Shown one piece after another: positions 37,531 through 45,347 of a stretch of DNA of 64,000 nucleotides. This DNA is from AP-15 sp963774345. GTDB lineage: Bacteria; Pseudomonadota; Alphaproteobacteria; ATCC43930; CGMCC-115725. The notes under the pieces were generated by a model. That model was not told the origin of the DNA and did not search any database. It saw nothing but the letters and a program-made list of their open reading frames with translations. The stretch covers positions 186,001-250,000 of the forward strand of contig CAVZFB010000065.1 of NCBI GenBank assembly GCA_963774345.1. Direction: 5' to 3'. Numbering within the stretch: position 1 is the first letter of the stretch; the number at the start of each line of letters is the position of its first letter. A program made the translations under genes and the position numbers.

Positions 37531-37640
37531 GCCTGACCGTCGATATCGGATGCGGAGAGGGTCGCCTCACCCGTGCTTTCGCCGCGGCCGGCTACCGGGT
37601 CGTCGGCGCCGACACGGCCGCCGCTCTTGTCAAAGCCGCG
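37530..37640 (+). pseudogene. SAM-dependent methyltransferase, motif I fragment
   Basis: LTVDIGCGEGRLTRAFAAAG and YRVVGAD form the SAM-binding motif I and the acidic end of beta 2 of a class I methyltransferase. It is in frame with the preceding ATPase tail and loses family character within 40 residues, right where the convergent secreted-protein gene ends. Confidence 0.55.
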
Positions 37641-37645
37641 CCGAC

Positions 37646-38164
37646 TCAGCTTCCGGTCGCTGCGAACCAGGCGCCGGTGGGTGAGGCCACGAACACGATG
37701 GGCGCAATGCACGGCCGCGGCAGCGTCACCCTGGCCTTGATGTCGGCGTTTCCCCTGGTACTGGCCGGGAACTGGCCGGTGGCGACGTTGGTGACGGTGG
37801 CATTAGTGCCGCTGATGCTCTGGCAGCTGACGATGGCCTCGAAGTCGGGGATCGGGTTGGTGCCCCGCAGGTTGGCCGGGACCGCGGGATTGTCGGCCAG
37901 GACCAGGCCGCGGACATGTATCTGCAGACGACCGTCTCTGGTCAGGAGCCCGGTCCCGGCCGTGATCATCCACGGCAGTCCGCCACCGGGCACCATGCGG
38001 ATCGGGTTGCTGGTGCCGACGTAAGGACCCGTGACCGGCGTCATCACGTCGAACTTGAGAATCGTACCCGGATCGGCGCCCGCCGAGGAGGTGGAGGCCA
38101 GTACCGGCACTAGGCCGATAAGGGCCAATACCAGCGTGGCCAGCAGCCATCTGATCTTGCTCAT
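37646..38164 (-). CDS. Secreted actinobacterial hypothetical protein
   Basis: 172 residues with a signal peptide (MSKIRWLLATLVLALIGLVP, cleavage near TSSAGA). The mature part is Gly/Pro/Thr-rich and beta-like: FDVMTPVTGPYVG, MVPGGGLPWMITAG, LQIHVRGLVL, FEAIVSCQSIS and PCIAPIVFVASPTGAWFA, with two cysteines that may bridge. I recognise it as a recurrent uncharacterised actinobacterial secreted protein and can say nothing on its function. Confidence 0.75.
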   Translation of the reverse strand: MSKIRWLLATLVLALIGLVPVLASTSSAGADPGTILKFDVMTPVTGPYVGTSNPIRMVPGGGLPWMITAGTGLLTRDGRLQIHVRGLVLADNPAVPANLRGTNPIPDFEAIVSCQSISGTNATVTNVATGQFPASTRGNADIKARVTLPRPCIAPIVFVASPTGAWFAATGS

Positions 38165-38219
38165 CTCATGCCTCCTATCGCATCAGCCCCGCCACGCCCG
38201 GCCAAGCGAGAATGTCAAG

Positions 38220-38520
38220 GTGAGCAACAGCCGTTCGGCGGACGCGGCACACACCAGGGGATACGGCTACTACCGCGCTGCGGTTCGGCCGGGCCCCCCG
38301 GGGCCGCCCCCCGGCCTGGCCCGCCAGGTGCTGACCGACTTCCGCGCCTTCGACCGAACGGGCCTGCTCTACGCGGGTCCGGACGGCGATGGGCAACGAC
38401 CGGTCCCGGCACCCCGGTATCCCGGGCCGCCTTGCCGCCCCGGACGTCCTTCCGGTCGGGCTGAAGCTACTGTCCGCTCTCGTCCAGCTCTGCCGGAGCG
38501 ACTCGGCGTCGCTCTTCTAG
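38220..38520 (+). pseudogene. Hypothetical ORF ending in a repeated C-terminal module (frameshifted)
   Basis: GTG 38220 opens a frame with GYGYYRAAVRPGPPGP and VLTDFRAFDRTGLLYAGPDG. After a slip near 38,430 it ends DVLPVGLKLLSALVQLCRSD, SASLF and a stop at 38,520. This terminal module recurs at 38,563-38,663 and at the end of the gene at 52,246-52,839. The first part is not recognised. The construct looks like two gene pieces joined. Confidence 0.4.
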
Positions 38521-38562
38521 AGGACCGCCTGACGACTCAACTAGAAGGACGGCCCAGCCGGC

Positions 38563-38663
38563 CAGCTGAGGACGATAAGTACCCGTTGGGACTGAGGCTG
38601 CTGTCCGCGCTCGCCCAGTTCTGCCGGAGGGACTCGGCTCCGCTTCTCCAGCGGGTCGCCTAG
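38563..38663 (+). pseudogene. Second copy of the C-terminal module
   Basis: YPLGLRLLSALAQFCRRDSA then PLLQRVA and a stop at 38,661-38,663. It is a diverged copy of the module ending at 38,520, about 140 bases upstream, and of that at 52,839. Nothing of the rest of the gene is present. Confidence 0.5.
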
Positions 38664-39941
38664 CAACCAGCCGCGGATCGGTCAATGCACCCACCAAGGC
38701 CTTGGCCTGCTTGCGGACGGCGCACCGGGCGTGGGGTGCCCGGTGGGCGTCGGGAGCGGATGTCCGGCTGGTGTTCCGGTGGGCTGGCCGTCCGGCCTCG
38801 GGTGCGCCCCGAAGGCCGACCAGCCCTCGGGAACTTGTAGGTCGCCGCGGGATCCGACCTTCGCATAGCCGAGGAACAGGATGCCGCTGACCAGGACGAC
38901 CAGGATCCACAGCGGGTGGCCGTTCACCCGGCCCCAGTCGTTCAGCCCGTGCAGGACGGCGGCGGCGACCAGGCCGATCCAGGCGACCAGGTACCACTTG
39001 TAACGTCCGGTCACCGCCAGCCCGATAAAATAGCCGGTCAGCCCGGACCAGCAGGCATGGATGACCGGGTTGGTGACGAACCGCCAGACGAAGTCGAGTA
39101 TGAAGTACAGCACCGGGCCGATCAGCACCTCGAATACCGAGGTCGATGCGGAGTGCCCGGTGTTGAGCAGCTGCTCGATCGCGGGAATAGCCGATTGCAC
39201 GGTCTGAAAGAACTGAGCGATTCCGTTGACGGTGAAGTAGTGCACGACCTCGCTTGCGCCGAAGACCAGCCCGCTGACCGCGCCGAGGAACAGGTAGTCC
39301 CGGGGCATGAGGCCGTGTCGACGTCGGTAGATCAGCGCGACCACCAGCACGGGCAGGGCCTTGGCGAGTTCCTCAGGTATGCCGATAGTGAAGATGCTCT
39401 GGCCCAGGGCCACGCTGCTGCTATGCAGCGCGGTCTCCAGCATGATCGCCAGCGGCACCTGCGTCACCAGCGCTATCGCCGTTACCACGACAAGCATCGT
39501 CCTGGTCACGTGTTCCGGCCTGATGATGACGCCGAGCAGCAGCAGCCAGGCCACTGCGAAGTAGACGGCGAATATCCAGGCGACGTGGTTGAACGTGCTG
39601 GCACTCGGGTTCCCGCCCAAGATGACCAGCGCGATCGACGGAACGCAGATCAGCGCCAGGAACAGCAGCACGGGCCAGCTGCGGAGCGAGTGATGCCTGA
39701 CCCAGTTGCCTAGCGGGAGCAGGTCGTTGACCTGCCCGGTGGTCCGTCGTGGCTGAGTCGGCGGGATCGGCGCCTGAGCGGGCATGATCGTGTCATCTCC
39801 TCAGCGCTCTGATGTCTTCCACCATGACACGTCCATCTCTAGGAGCCGCACCCGGAAGCGGGTTGCGGGAAAGAAGCTGTCCGTCGGCACCGAACGTGGA
39901 GGTCCGTGAGCCGCGCCAGTAACCGCAAGAAGGCGCAGCGC
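38656..39941. repeat. Long dispersed repeat, copy 1 (PrsW unit)
   Basis: This stretch is nearly identical to 50,885-52,281. It covers the PrsW gene, its upstream region and the first dozen codons of a divergent gene beginning RASNRKKA. Copy 1 lacks about 120 bases present in copy 2 upstream of that divergent gene. Confidence 0.85.
38682..39785 (-). CDS. PrsW-family intramembrane metalloprotease, copy 1 (intact)
   Basis: 367 residues with about eight transmembrane helices. The catalytic elements of PrsW/CPBP-like glutamic or zinc intramembrane proteases are visible: GIPEELAKALPVLVVALIYR, SGLVFGASEVVHYFTVNG, HACWSGLTGYFIGLAV and AAVLHGLNDWGR. The C-terminal 60 residues are Pro/Gly/Thr-rich and likely cytoplasmic. 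PrsW proteins cleave membrane anti-sigma factors or bacteriocin-like peptides; no anti-sigma gene is nearby. An almost identical copy with a frame break lies at 50,910-52,011. Confidence 0.85.
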   Translation of the reverse strand: MPAQAPIPPTQPRRTTGQVNDLLPLGNWVRHHSLRSWPVLLFLALICVPSIALVILGGNPSASTFNHVAWIFAVYFAVAWLLLLGVIIRPEHVTRTMLVVVTAIALVTQVPLAIMLETALHSSSVALGQSIFTIGIPEELAKALPVLVVALIYRRRHGLMPRDYLFLGAVSGLVFGASEVVHYFTVNGIAQFFQTVQSAIPAIEQLLNTGHSASTSVFEVLIGPVLYFILDFVWRFVTNPVIHACWSGLTGYFIGLAVTGRYKWYLVAWIGLVAAAVLHGLNDWGRVNGHPLWILVVLVSGILFLGYAKVGSRGDLQVPEGWSAFGAHPRPDGQPTGTPAGHPLPTPTGHPTPGAPSASRPRPWWVH

Positions 39942-40447
39942 CAAGCCAGGCCGAAGTCCCGCGCCGACGCCGCCACGCAGCGGGCGATCGCGGTCGGGCT
40001 GGCGCGGGGTGAGTCGTACCGGGTGATCGGGGCGCGGCTGGATCCGCCCCGTCCGGCCTGCACGATCAGCCGGGAGGTGCGGCGGAACGGGCCGCCGGGG
40101 CGGTACCGGGCGGTGCGGGCGCAGGCACTGGCGGAGGAGCGGGCGCGGCGGCCGAAGACGGCTAAGCTCGCGGGCAACGGCGAGCTGCGGGACTGGGTGC
40201 AGCGGCATCTGGAGATGAAGTGGTCGCCGGTGCAGATCAGCGCGCGGCTGAAGGCGGAGTTTCCCCGGGACGGCCGAAGATGCGGGTGTCGCACGAGACG
40301 ATCTACCAGTCGCTGTATGTGCAGGGCCGGGGTGCGCTGCGGCGGGAGCTGGCGAAGTCGCTGCGGACCGGGCGGGCGCTGCGCAAGCCGCGGCGCACCG
40401 GCGGCGAGCGGCGCGGGAAGATCCCGGGGATGATCAACATCAGCGAG
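39906..40447 (+). pseudogene. IS30 transposase, N-terminal half (frameshifted)
   Basis: The first codons (SRASNRKKAQRQAR) match the start of the gene at 52,246, not a transposase. The IS30 sequence then begins: RAIAVGLARGESYRVIGARL is the HTH_38 helix-turn-helix, followed by TISREVRRNG. A one-base slip near 40,268 precedes KMRVSHETIYQSLYVQGRGA and RRTGGERRGKIPGMINISER. The catalytic core is absent from this half. Confidence 0.75.
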
Positions 40448-40597
40448 CGCCGGGGCTTGGAACGCCACGGCGGCCGCGTCCCAGCCGGGCTGTGGGCCCG
40501 CATCGTCCAGCGGCTGCTCGCCCTCAACGCAGCCATCTGGCACAACTGGCAGATCGGCGCACCGGTCAAACGATCCCTCATCGCCTACGACCATTGA
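40448..40597 (+). pseudogene. Transposase C-terminal tail (IS982-like)
   Basis: In frame with the IS30 half, the sequence becomes LERHGGRVPAGLWARIVQRL then LALNAAIWHNWQIGAPVKRS and LIAYDH with a stop at 40,597. This ending is characteristic of actinobacterial IS982-type transposases. Only these 50 residues are present. Confidence 0.6.
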
Positions 40598-40625
40598 GCT
40601 GCCCCTACTTCCCGGTCAACGATCT

Positions 40626-40761
40626 AGCGGGAGCAGGTCGTTGACCTCCCCGGTGCGTCGTGGCTGAGTCGGCGGGATCGGCGCCTGAGCGGGCATCATC
40701 GTGTCATCTCCTCAGCGCTCTGATGTCTTCCACCATGACACGTCCATCTCTAGGAGCCGCT
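40626..40761. repeat. PrsW unit, partial copy 3
   Basis: 136 bases matching the first codons and upstream region of prsW (copy 2 at about 51,938-52,073). It shares with copy 2 the absence of one Thr codon that copy 1 has in PRRTTGQ, so it derives from a copy-2-like sequence. It ends at CTCTAGGAGCCGC, where IS30 sequence resumes. Confidence 0.8.
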
Positions 40762-41253
40762 GAGACGGCGGACCGGGCGGTGCCCGGGCACTGGGAAGGG
40801 GACCTGCTGATCGGGGCGGCCGGGAGGTCGGCGATCGGCACGCTGGTGGAGCGCACCACCCGGTTCACCTTGCTGGTGCCGCTGCCGGAACGGTATGACG
40901 CACCGGCCGTGGCGGCGGCGCTCACCCCGGTGATCGCCGGGCTTCCTGACGCGCTGCGCCGGTCGCTGACCTGGGACCAGGGCCGGGAGATGAAGGCCCA
41001 CGCGCAGATCGCGGTGGCCGCGGACTGCGCGATCTACTTCTGCGACCCGCACCCCCCATGGCAGCGGGGCACCAATGAGAACACCAACGGGCTGCTGCGG
41101 CAGTACTTCCCCAAGGGCACCAGCCTGGCCGGGCACAGCCCGGCGCACCTGGCCGCGGTCGCCGGTGAGCTGAACGGCCGGCCCCGCAAGACGCTGGGCT
41201 GGAAGACACCCGCCGAGGCGCTGGCCGAGGTCCTGGACCGCGACGCCGCCTGA
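40760..41253 (+). pseudogene. IS30 transposase, C-terminal catalytic half
   Basis: The DDE integrase core: first Asp in VPGHWEGDLLIG, second in SLTWDQGREM, Glu in PWQRGTNENTNGLLRQYFPK. It ends with GRPRKTLGWKTPAEALAEVL, the usual IS30 C-terminus. All three catalytic residues are present, but translation is cut off from the DNA-binding half by the intervening segment. Confidence 0.8.
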
Positions 41254-41628
41254 AGGTTTATTCATACCGGTGGCGGCTGGCGCCGCCGCCCATTCCCGAC
41301 AGGGCGCCGCGCAGCATACGGGGCCGCCCCTCCGGCCTCCAGGCTGCTACGCATCGCCTGCGGCGACGGCCCTGCGGGCTGGCCTGGACCCCGGAGACCA
41401 CGGCGGCCCCTGGGCGGCAGCAACCACGGGCCAGGCCAAGGGCCTGCCCCCGCAGCGCGCGACACCCCCGCCGGGCGCGGACCGCTGTGTATCGTGACCA
41501 CAGAAGGGTCATCTACAAGCACCGTTGCAACGACCCATTGAACCCGGGCATTCAAAAAGGCCCGCGCAGGTCAGGGCCGTACCACCGGGCCGAGATAACT
41601 GTCACGGGACACCGAACGGGCACACGTC
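41254..41628. other. Gap downstream of the IS30 element
   Basis: 375 bases of GC-rich DNA with no supportable gene. The only recognisable item is the possible IS30 terminal repeat near 41,523-41,541. Confidence 0.4.
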
Positions 41629-41713
41629 CCCGCCCCACGTGCTCGGCAAGCTCGGCGCGGCCGACCGCACCGAAGCCGTCACCCACGCCCGCCAGCTCGG
41701 GCTGATCTCCTAG
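41629..41713 (+). pseudogene. LuxR-type regulator, C-terminal HTH fragment
   Basis: HVLGKLGAADRTEAVTHARQ followed by LGLIS and a stop at 41,713 is the end of a LuxR-type helix-turn-helix (recognition-helix end plus final helix). The start of the domain and any receiver or sensor domain are missing. Confidence 0.6.
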
Positions 41714-41770
41714 CCTGACGGTTCGCCCCGGCTCGTCGTAGTAGCGCGCAGGCAGCCCTGCGAGATTGAC

Positions 41771-41790
41771 AGGAAACCAAATGGTTTCCT
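41771..41790. promoter_or_regulatory. Palindromic operator in front of the ArsR-SRPBCC gene
   Basis: AGGAAACCAA/ATGGTTTCCT pairs at 9 of 10 positions and ends three bases before the GTG start at 41,794. Palindromes of the type AAACCA-N-TGGTTT are commonly found before ArsR-type genes fused to SRPBCC domains. A bound repressor here would block translation initiation as well as transcription. Confidence 0.65.
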
Positions 41791-41793
41791 ATT

Positions 41794-42564
41794 GTGGGTG
41801 ACGTGGATCTCGTGTTCAGGGCACTGGCCGACCCGACCCGGCGGGCGCTGCTTGATGAGCTGTTCGCCCGCGACGGTCAGACGCTTGTGTCCCTCACGGC
41901 GCGGCACGACATGACGCGCATCGCCGTGGCGAAGCACCTGAAGATCCTCGAGGACGCCGGGCTCGTCGTGAGCAGGCGGCGGGGCCGCGAGAAGCTGCAC
42001 TACCTCAACCCGGTCCCGATCCGCCTGATCCACGACCGGTGGGTCAGCAAGTACACCGAGCCGTGGGCTGCCGGGCTCGTCGGCCTGAAGCACGAGCTGG
42101 AGGATCAGATGGAGAAGGTCTTCGAGATCTACATCCGCACCACGCCCGAGCGCCTGTGGGAGGCGATCACCGACCCGGCGATCAGGGCGAAGTACCAGTT
42201 CGGCGCGGCGATCGAGTCGGACTGGACGGTGGGCTCGCCCTACCGGCTGGGTCACCCGGCCGCGGAGCGGTCGCTGATCGAGGGGGAGAACCTGGTCGTC
42301 GAACGGCCGAACCGGCTAGTGCAGACAATGCGCGCGCTGTGGGGTCCTGACGCCGAGCGGGCCGGTACGTCGCGGGTGACCTGGGAGATCGAGCCGGTCG
42401 GCGACTCGTGCCGCCTGACGGTGATGCACGATCAGCTGCCACCGGACGCGCCGGCCGAGCTCTACGGCGGATGGCCGATGATCTTGTCCGGCCTGAAGAC
42501 GTGGCTCGAAACCGGGCAGACGCTGACCACTCCCGGCTCGCTCATGTACCAGCCGCAGCAGTAA
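41794..42564 (+). CDS. ArsR-family regulator fused to SRPBCC (AHSA1-like) domain
   Basis: 256 residues. Residues 1-95 are an ArsR winged helix (LVFRALADPTRRALLDELFA, then TRIAVAKHLKILEDAGLVVS and the wing RRGREKLHYLNP); no metal-binding Cys is present. Residues 105-250 form a START-like SRPBCC domain (FEIYIRTTPERLWEAITDPA, IEPVGDSCRLTVMHDQL, GGWPMILSGLKTWLETG) that may bind a hydrophobic ligand. The start is GTG 41794, with a second GTG three codons on. The palindrome just upstream implies autoregulation. A VOC protein gene follows 28 bases later. Confidence 0.9.
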   Translation: MGDVDLVFRALADPTRRALLDELFARDGQTLVSLTARHDMTRIAVAKHLKILEDAGLVVSRRRGREKLHYLNPVPIRLIHDRWVSKYTEPWAAGLVGLKHELEDQMEKVFEIYIRTTPERLWEAITDPAIRAKYQFGAAIESDWTVGSPYRLGHPAAERSLIEGENLVVERPNRLVQTMRALWGPDAERAGTSRVTWEIEPVGDSCRLTVMHDQLPPDAPAELYGGWPMILSGLKTWLETGQTLTTPGSLMYQPQQ

Positions 42565-42592
42565 CCGTTTCCATCGACGCGAGGAGATCGTC

Positions 42593-42964
42593 ATGTCCCA
42601 GACCACCATCACCGACATCGGCACCGTGGGAATCCCGGTCAGCGACCAGGGCAAGGCGGTGGAGTTCTTCACCGGCACGCTCGGCTTCGAGAAGCGGCTC
42701 GACGTGCAGATGGGAGAGAGCTTCCGCTGGGTCACGGTCGCGGCCCCCGGCGCGTCCACGTCGGTCGCGCTGATCGCCAGGCCGGACACCGGGGCCGACA
42801 CCGGCATCCGGTTCCTGGTTCCCGACGCCGAAACCGAGCACGCCGACATGCGGCAGCGGGGCATCGAGGTCGGGGACCTGCTCCGGTGGCCGGGTGTCCC
42901 GCCCATGTTCGAGTTCAAGGACCCGGACGGGAACAGGTTCGAGATCGTCGAAGCCAGCGCCTGA
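42593..42964 (+). CDS. VOC-family (glyoxalase-like) protein
   Basis: 123 residues: TVGIPVSDQGKAVEFFTGTL, then GFEKRLD, RWVTVAAPGAS and FEFKDPDGNRFEIVEA. The two beta-alpha-beta-beta-beta modules and the final metal-position Glu (FEIVE) are present, but the His ligands of glyoxalase I are not obvious. GAGGAGATC precedes ATG 42593. It is probably co-transcribed with, and controlled by, the ArsR-SRPBCC protein. Confidence 0.88.
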   Translation: MSQTTITDIGTVGIPVSDQGKAVEFFTGTLGFEKRLDVQMGESFRWVTVAAPGASTSVALIARPDTGADTGIRFLVPDAETEHADMRQRGIEVGDLLRWPGVPPMFEFKDPDGNRFEIVEASA

Positions 42965-43345
42965 GTTCCGCCCGGCGCGACGCCTTCGCCGCCACCTTGC
43001 GCAAGGTCCTCACCAACTGATGGCCGCGCCCAATCGAGCATTCAAAGATCAAGACTATTAGCCCGAACGATCCTGGCACGTCCCCCCAGCGCCTGCAGCG
43101 AGCCCCGGCGGTCAGGAAGCCCACGACCTGATCACACGAGTGCGCCTGATTGATCACGATAAGTGGGTTTAGCCCGGCATGTACGAGGTACTCGACGATG
43201 GCGGCCCACGGGTGGGACGAGGACCAGCGTGGACGCTGGCCCGGGCCGCTACGAAAACGAAGAGTGACATAGTTAGCATTGCTTGACATAGTTAGCATCA
43301 CGTATTCGGAGCCACTGAATCCGGACCCCATGAGGGAGTACATAT
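42965..43345. other. 381-base gap; short gene tail and promoter region
   Basis: At its start a short frame reads RRDAFAATLRKVLTN and stops at about 43,020, like the tail of an unidentified gene. The middle holds nothing I can support. The end contains the direct repeat before the coiled-coil SAP gene. Confidence 0.35.
43265..43299. repeat. 15-base direct repeat upstream of the SAP-domain gene
   Basis: TGACATAGTTAGCAT occurs at 43265-43279 and again at 43284-43298, a 19-base period (about two helical turns). Its position 50-80 bases before ATG 43346 and its AT-richness suggest a regulator site or promoter element. Confidence 0.5.
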
Positions 43346-43912
43346 ATGACCAGCACCACCGAGCGCTACCGCGCCGCGGCGAGCCAGTCGGCCAGCACGG
43401 TCGAGAAGATCGCCGACTTCTGGACGCAGGGCTCGCAAAAGCTGACTGACTACATACCTGCGGGCCTGCCGCAGGTCGACCTGGTCCCGATGGTCGAGCG
43501 CTACTTCGAGTTCGTGCAGCGGATGGTCGACATCAACCGTGACCTCACCATCAAGTGGGCGGAGTCGGCGGGCATGCTGTCCGGCGTCGTCCGCGAGCAG
43601 GCCGAGTCCGTCGGCGGTCTCGTCCGCGAGCAGGCCGAGTCGGCCCGCGATTTCGCGCACGAGCAGGCCGGCAAGGCCGAGCGGGCCGCCCGCGAGCAGG
43701 CCGAACTGGCCGAGCAGGCCGAGAAGGAGATGGTCCGCGAGGCTCGCAAGGTCGAGCGTGAGCAGGCCAAGCACGCCCATGACAAGGCCCGCGAGCGCTA
43801 CGAAGGCCTGACCAAGGCCGAGCTGAGCGACCTCCTGGACAAGCGCGACCTGCCCAAGACCGGCAACGTCGACGAGCTCATCGAGCGCCTAGTCGAGGCA
43901 GATAGCAAGTAA
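43346..43912 (+). CDS. Coiled-coil protein with C-terminal SAP domain
   Basis: 188 residues. The N-terminal 75 residues resemble a phasin-like amphipathic region (KIADFWTQGSQKLTDYIPAG). Residues 80-145 form a long charged coiled coil with repeated REQAES/REQAEL units. The C-terminus, GLTKAELSDLLDKRDLPKTG followed by NVDELIERLVEAD, is a SAP DNA-binding motif. ATG 43346 follows GAGGGAG. A protein that combines a granule- or membrane-like helix, a coiled coil and SAP could attach DNA to a surface or structure; that role is inference. A strong terminator follows. Confidence 0.8.
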   Translation: MTSTTERYRAAASQSASTVEKIADFWTQGSQKLTDYIPAGLPQVDLVPMVERYFEFVQRMVDINRDLTIKWAESAGMLSGVVREQAESVGGLVREQAESARDFAHEQAGKAERAAREQAELAEQAEKEMVREARKVEREQAKHAHDKARERYEGLTKAELSDLLDKRDLPKTGNVDELIERLVEADSK

Positions 43913-43939
43913 TCACGCTGCCCGCCCCACCACACCGAG

Positions 43940-43976
43940 ACGCCGGTACCCGGCAGCATCTGCCGGGTACCGGCGT
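43940..43976. terminator. Strong bidirectional hairpin terminator
   Basis: A perfect 17-base-pair stem, ACGCCGGTACCCGGCAG (43940-43956) and its complement (43960-43976), with a three-base loop CAT. It lies between the convergent SAP-protein and amidohydrolase genes. No U-tract is present, as is common in actinobacteria. Confidence 0.75.
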
Positions 43977-44009
43977 CATCGCGCCAGGTCCGCCTAAAAC
44001 CGGCCCCTG

Positions 44010-45254
44010 TTAGCGCGCCGCGGTCCGCGGTAACAGCACCAGCCGTGCGCCTTGCTCCGCCACCCTGATGCCGCCCTGGAATACGGCCCGGCGGTCCGGG
44101 CCGCCCCACAGCACGGACGGATCCCGCAGCGGATCGCCGTCCAGGACGAGCAGGTCGGCGGCCGCGCCCGGACCGATCCGGCCCAGGTCGTCACGTCCGA
44201 GCAGCTCCGCGTTGACCGAGGTGGCCGCCCTGAGCAGAGCCAGCGGTCCCTCAACCTCGGCCTGCAGCCGCAGCCCGTGGAGCTGCTCGTCGTCCAGCGA
44301 GCCCATCAGGTCGGTCCCGAACCCGATCCGGACCCCCGCCTCCCGGGCCAGCCTGATCGCCGTCCTGCCCGCGTCGAGGACCTCGCGGTTCTTGGCCTGG
44401 GCCACCGGAGCCAGGCCGAGTTCGGCGCCGCGCCGCTCCATCGCGTCGTAGGTGACCAGCGTCGGCACCAGGAACGCGTCTCGTTCGGCCATCAAGGCCG
44501 CGGTCGGCGCGTCCAGCAGGTTCCCGTGCTCGATGGAACGGACCCCGTTGGCCACGGCCACCTGGATCGCCTCCGCCGAGTAGGCATGGGCGGCCACGTA
44601 ACTGCCGCGGCGAGCCGCCTCCTCGGCGACGACGCGGATCTCCTCCGGCGAGTACTGCGGCACGCGGAGCGGATCCGACGGCGAGATAACCCCGCCCGAG
44701 GCCATGATCTTGATGGCGTGCGCGCCGCTGCGCAGCCGCTCGCGGGCCGCGCGGCGCAGCGCGTCAACGCCGTCGACCACCTCCGCCATGTGACCGCCGC
44801 CGAGACAGCAGCCCAGCTCCGGCGGCCGCGGATCGCCATGGCCTCCGGTCTGGCTCAGCGCGGGCCCGCAGAACAGGTACCTGGGAGCCGCCGTCAGGCC
44901 CTCCCGGATCGCCTGGGCCAGGCCCGCGTCGCCGCCGCCCGGATCCCGGACCGTGGTGAATCCGCGGCCCAGCGCGCCGGCCAGCCGCTTCGCCCCGGCC
45001 AGGGCCAGGTAACTCAGCGGGCTGGTCTCGATCTCCAGCAGGCTGAGGCGGACGCCGTAGGCGTGGAAGTGCGCATCGATCAGGCCGGGGACGATCGTAC
45101 GGCCGCGGCAGTCGATGACCCGGTCGCCCGGCTCCGGCCCCTCGCCGACCTCGACGATCGTGCCAGCCGCGACCCGGACGCAGCCTTCCCGCAGCTCAGC
45201 CGACGTGCCGTCGAAGATCCTCGCGTTGGCGAAGGCCGTGGTCTCCTCGGTCAC
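44010..45254 (-). CDS. Metal-dependent amidohydrolase (imidazolonepropionase-like / Xaa-Pro dipeptidase type)
   Basis: 414 residues from GTG 45254, which has AGGAGAGG seven bases upstream; an ATG nine codons earlier is less well placed. The amidohydrolase barrel motifs are PGLIDAHFHAYG (HxH), AHAIKIMASGG (metal-bridging Lys), YVAAHAYSAEAI, RSIEHGNLLDAP and GFGTDLMGSLDDEQLHG (Asp). The small beta domain closes the chain. Likely hydrolyses a cyclic amide or dipeptide-like compound. Pieces of a near-identical gene occur at 48,804-48,850 and 50,520-50,768. Confidence 0.9.
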   Translation of the reverse strand: MTEETTAFANARIFDGTSAELREGCVRVAAGTIVEVGEGPEPGDRVIDCRGRTIVPGLIDAHFHAYGVRLSLLEIETSPLSYLALAGAKRLAGALGRGFTTVRDPGGGDAGLAQAIREGLTAAPRYLFCGPALSQTGGHGDPRPPELGCCLGGGHMAEVVDGVDALRRAARERLRSGAHAIKIMASGGVISPSDPLRVPQYSPEEIRVVAEEAARRGSYVAAHAYSAEAIQVAVANGVRSIEHGNLLDAPTAALMAERDAFLVPTLVTYDAMERRGAELGLAPVAQAKNREVLDAGRTAIRLAREAGVRIGFGTDLMGSLDDEQLHGLRLQAEVEGPLALLRAATSVNAELLGRDDLGRIGPGAAADLLVLDGDPLRDPSVLWGGPDRRAVFQGGIRVAEQGARLVLLPRTAAR

Positions 45255-45284
45255 TCCCACCTCTCCTCTGACCGCCCGCATCCC

Positions 45285-45345
45285 GCCCCGCCGTAATCTG
45301 AGCGACCGAACGAGTTTCGTCCCCGCCCCAGCTCACATCGACGCG
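45285..45345. repeat. Short dispersed repeat, copy A
   Basis: About 60 bases containing CCGCCCCGCCGTAATCTGAG and a GACCGAACGAG stretch, closely matched at 56,861-56,925. It lies in the gap between the amidohydrolase and TetR genes here and after an LLM fragment there. No gene or RNA is evident in it. Confidence 0.55.
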
Positions 45346-45347
45346 CC

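Larger units (their letters stand above)
39906..41253 (+). mobile_element. IS30-family element with split transposase
   Basis: The two halves of an IS30-type transposase flank about 310 bases of unrelated sequence (an IS982-type transposase tail and a piece of the PrsW 5' region). A sequence resembling an IS30 terminal repeat, containing GTTGCAACGACC followed by TTGAA, lies at about 41,523-41,541. I could not find a matching left end. Confidence 0.7.

Noticed and set aside
42915..43343. 142-residue minus-strand frame upstream of the SAP gene
   Set aside because: It overlaps the promoter repeats and the VOC gene end, shows no family features and has no Shine-Dalgarno.
44052..45296. 414-residue plus-strand open frame opposite the amidohydrolase
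   Set aside because: Pure shadow of the amidohydrolase gene; the real gene has HxH, Lys, His and Asp motifs in order.
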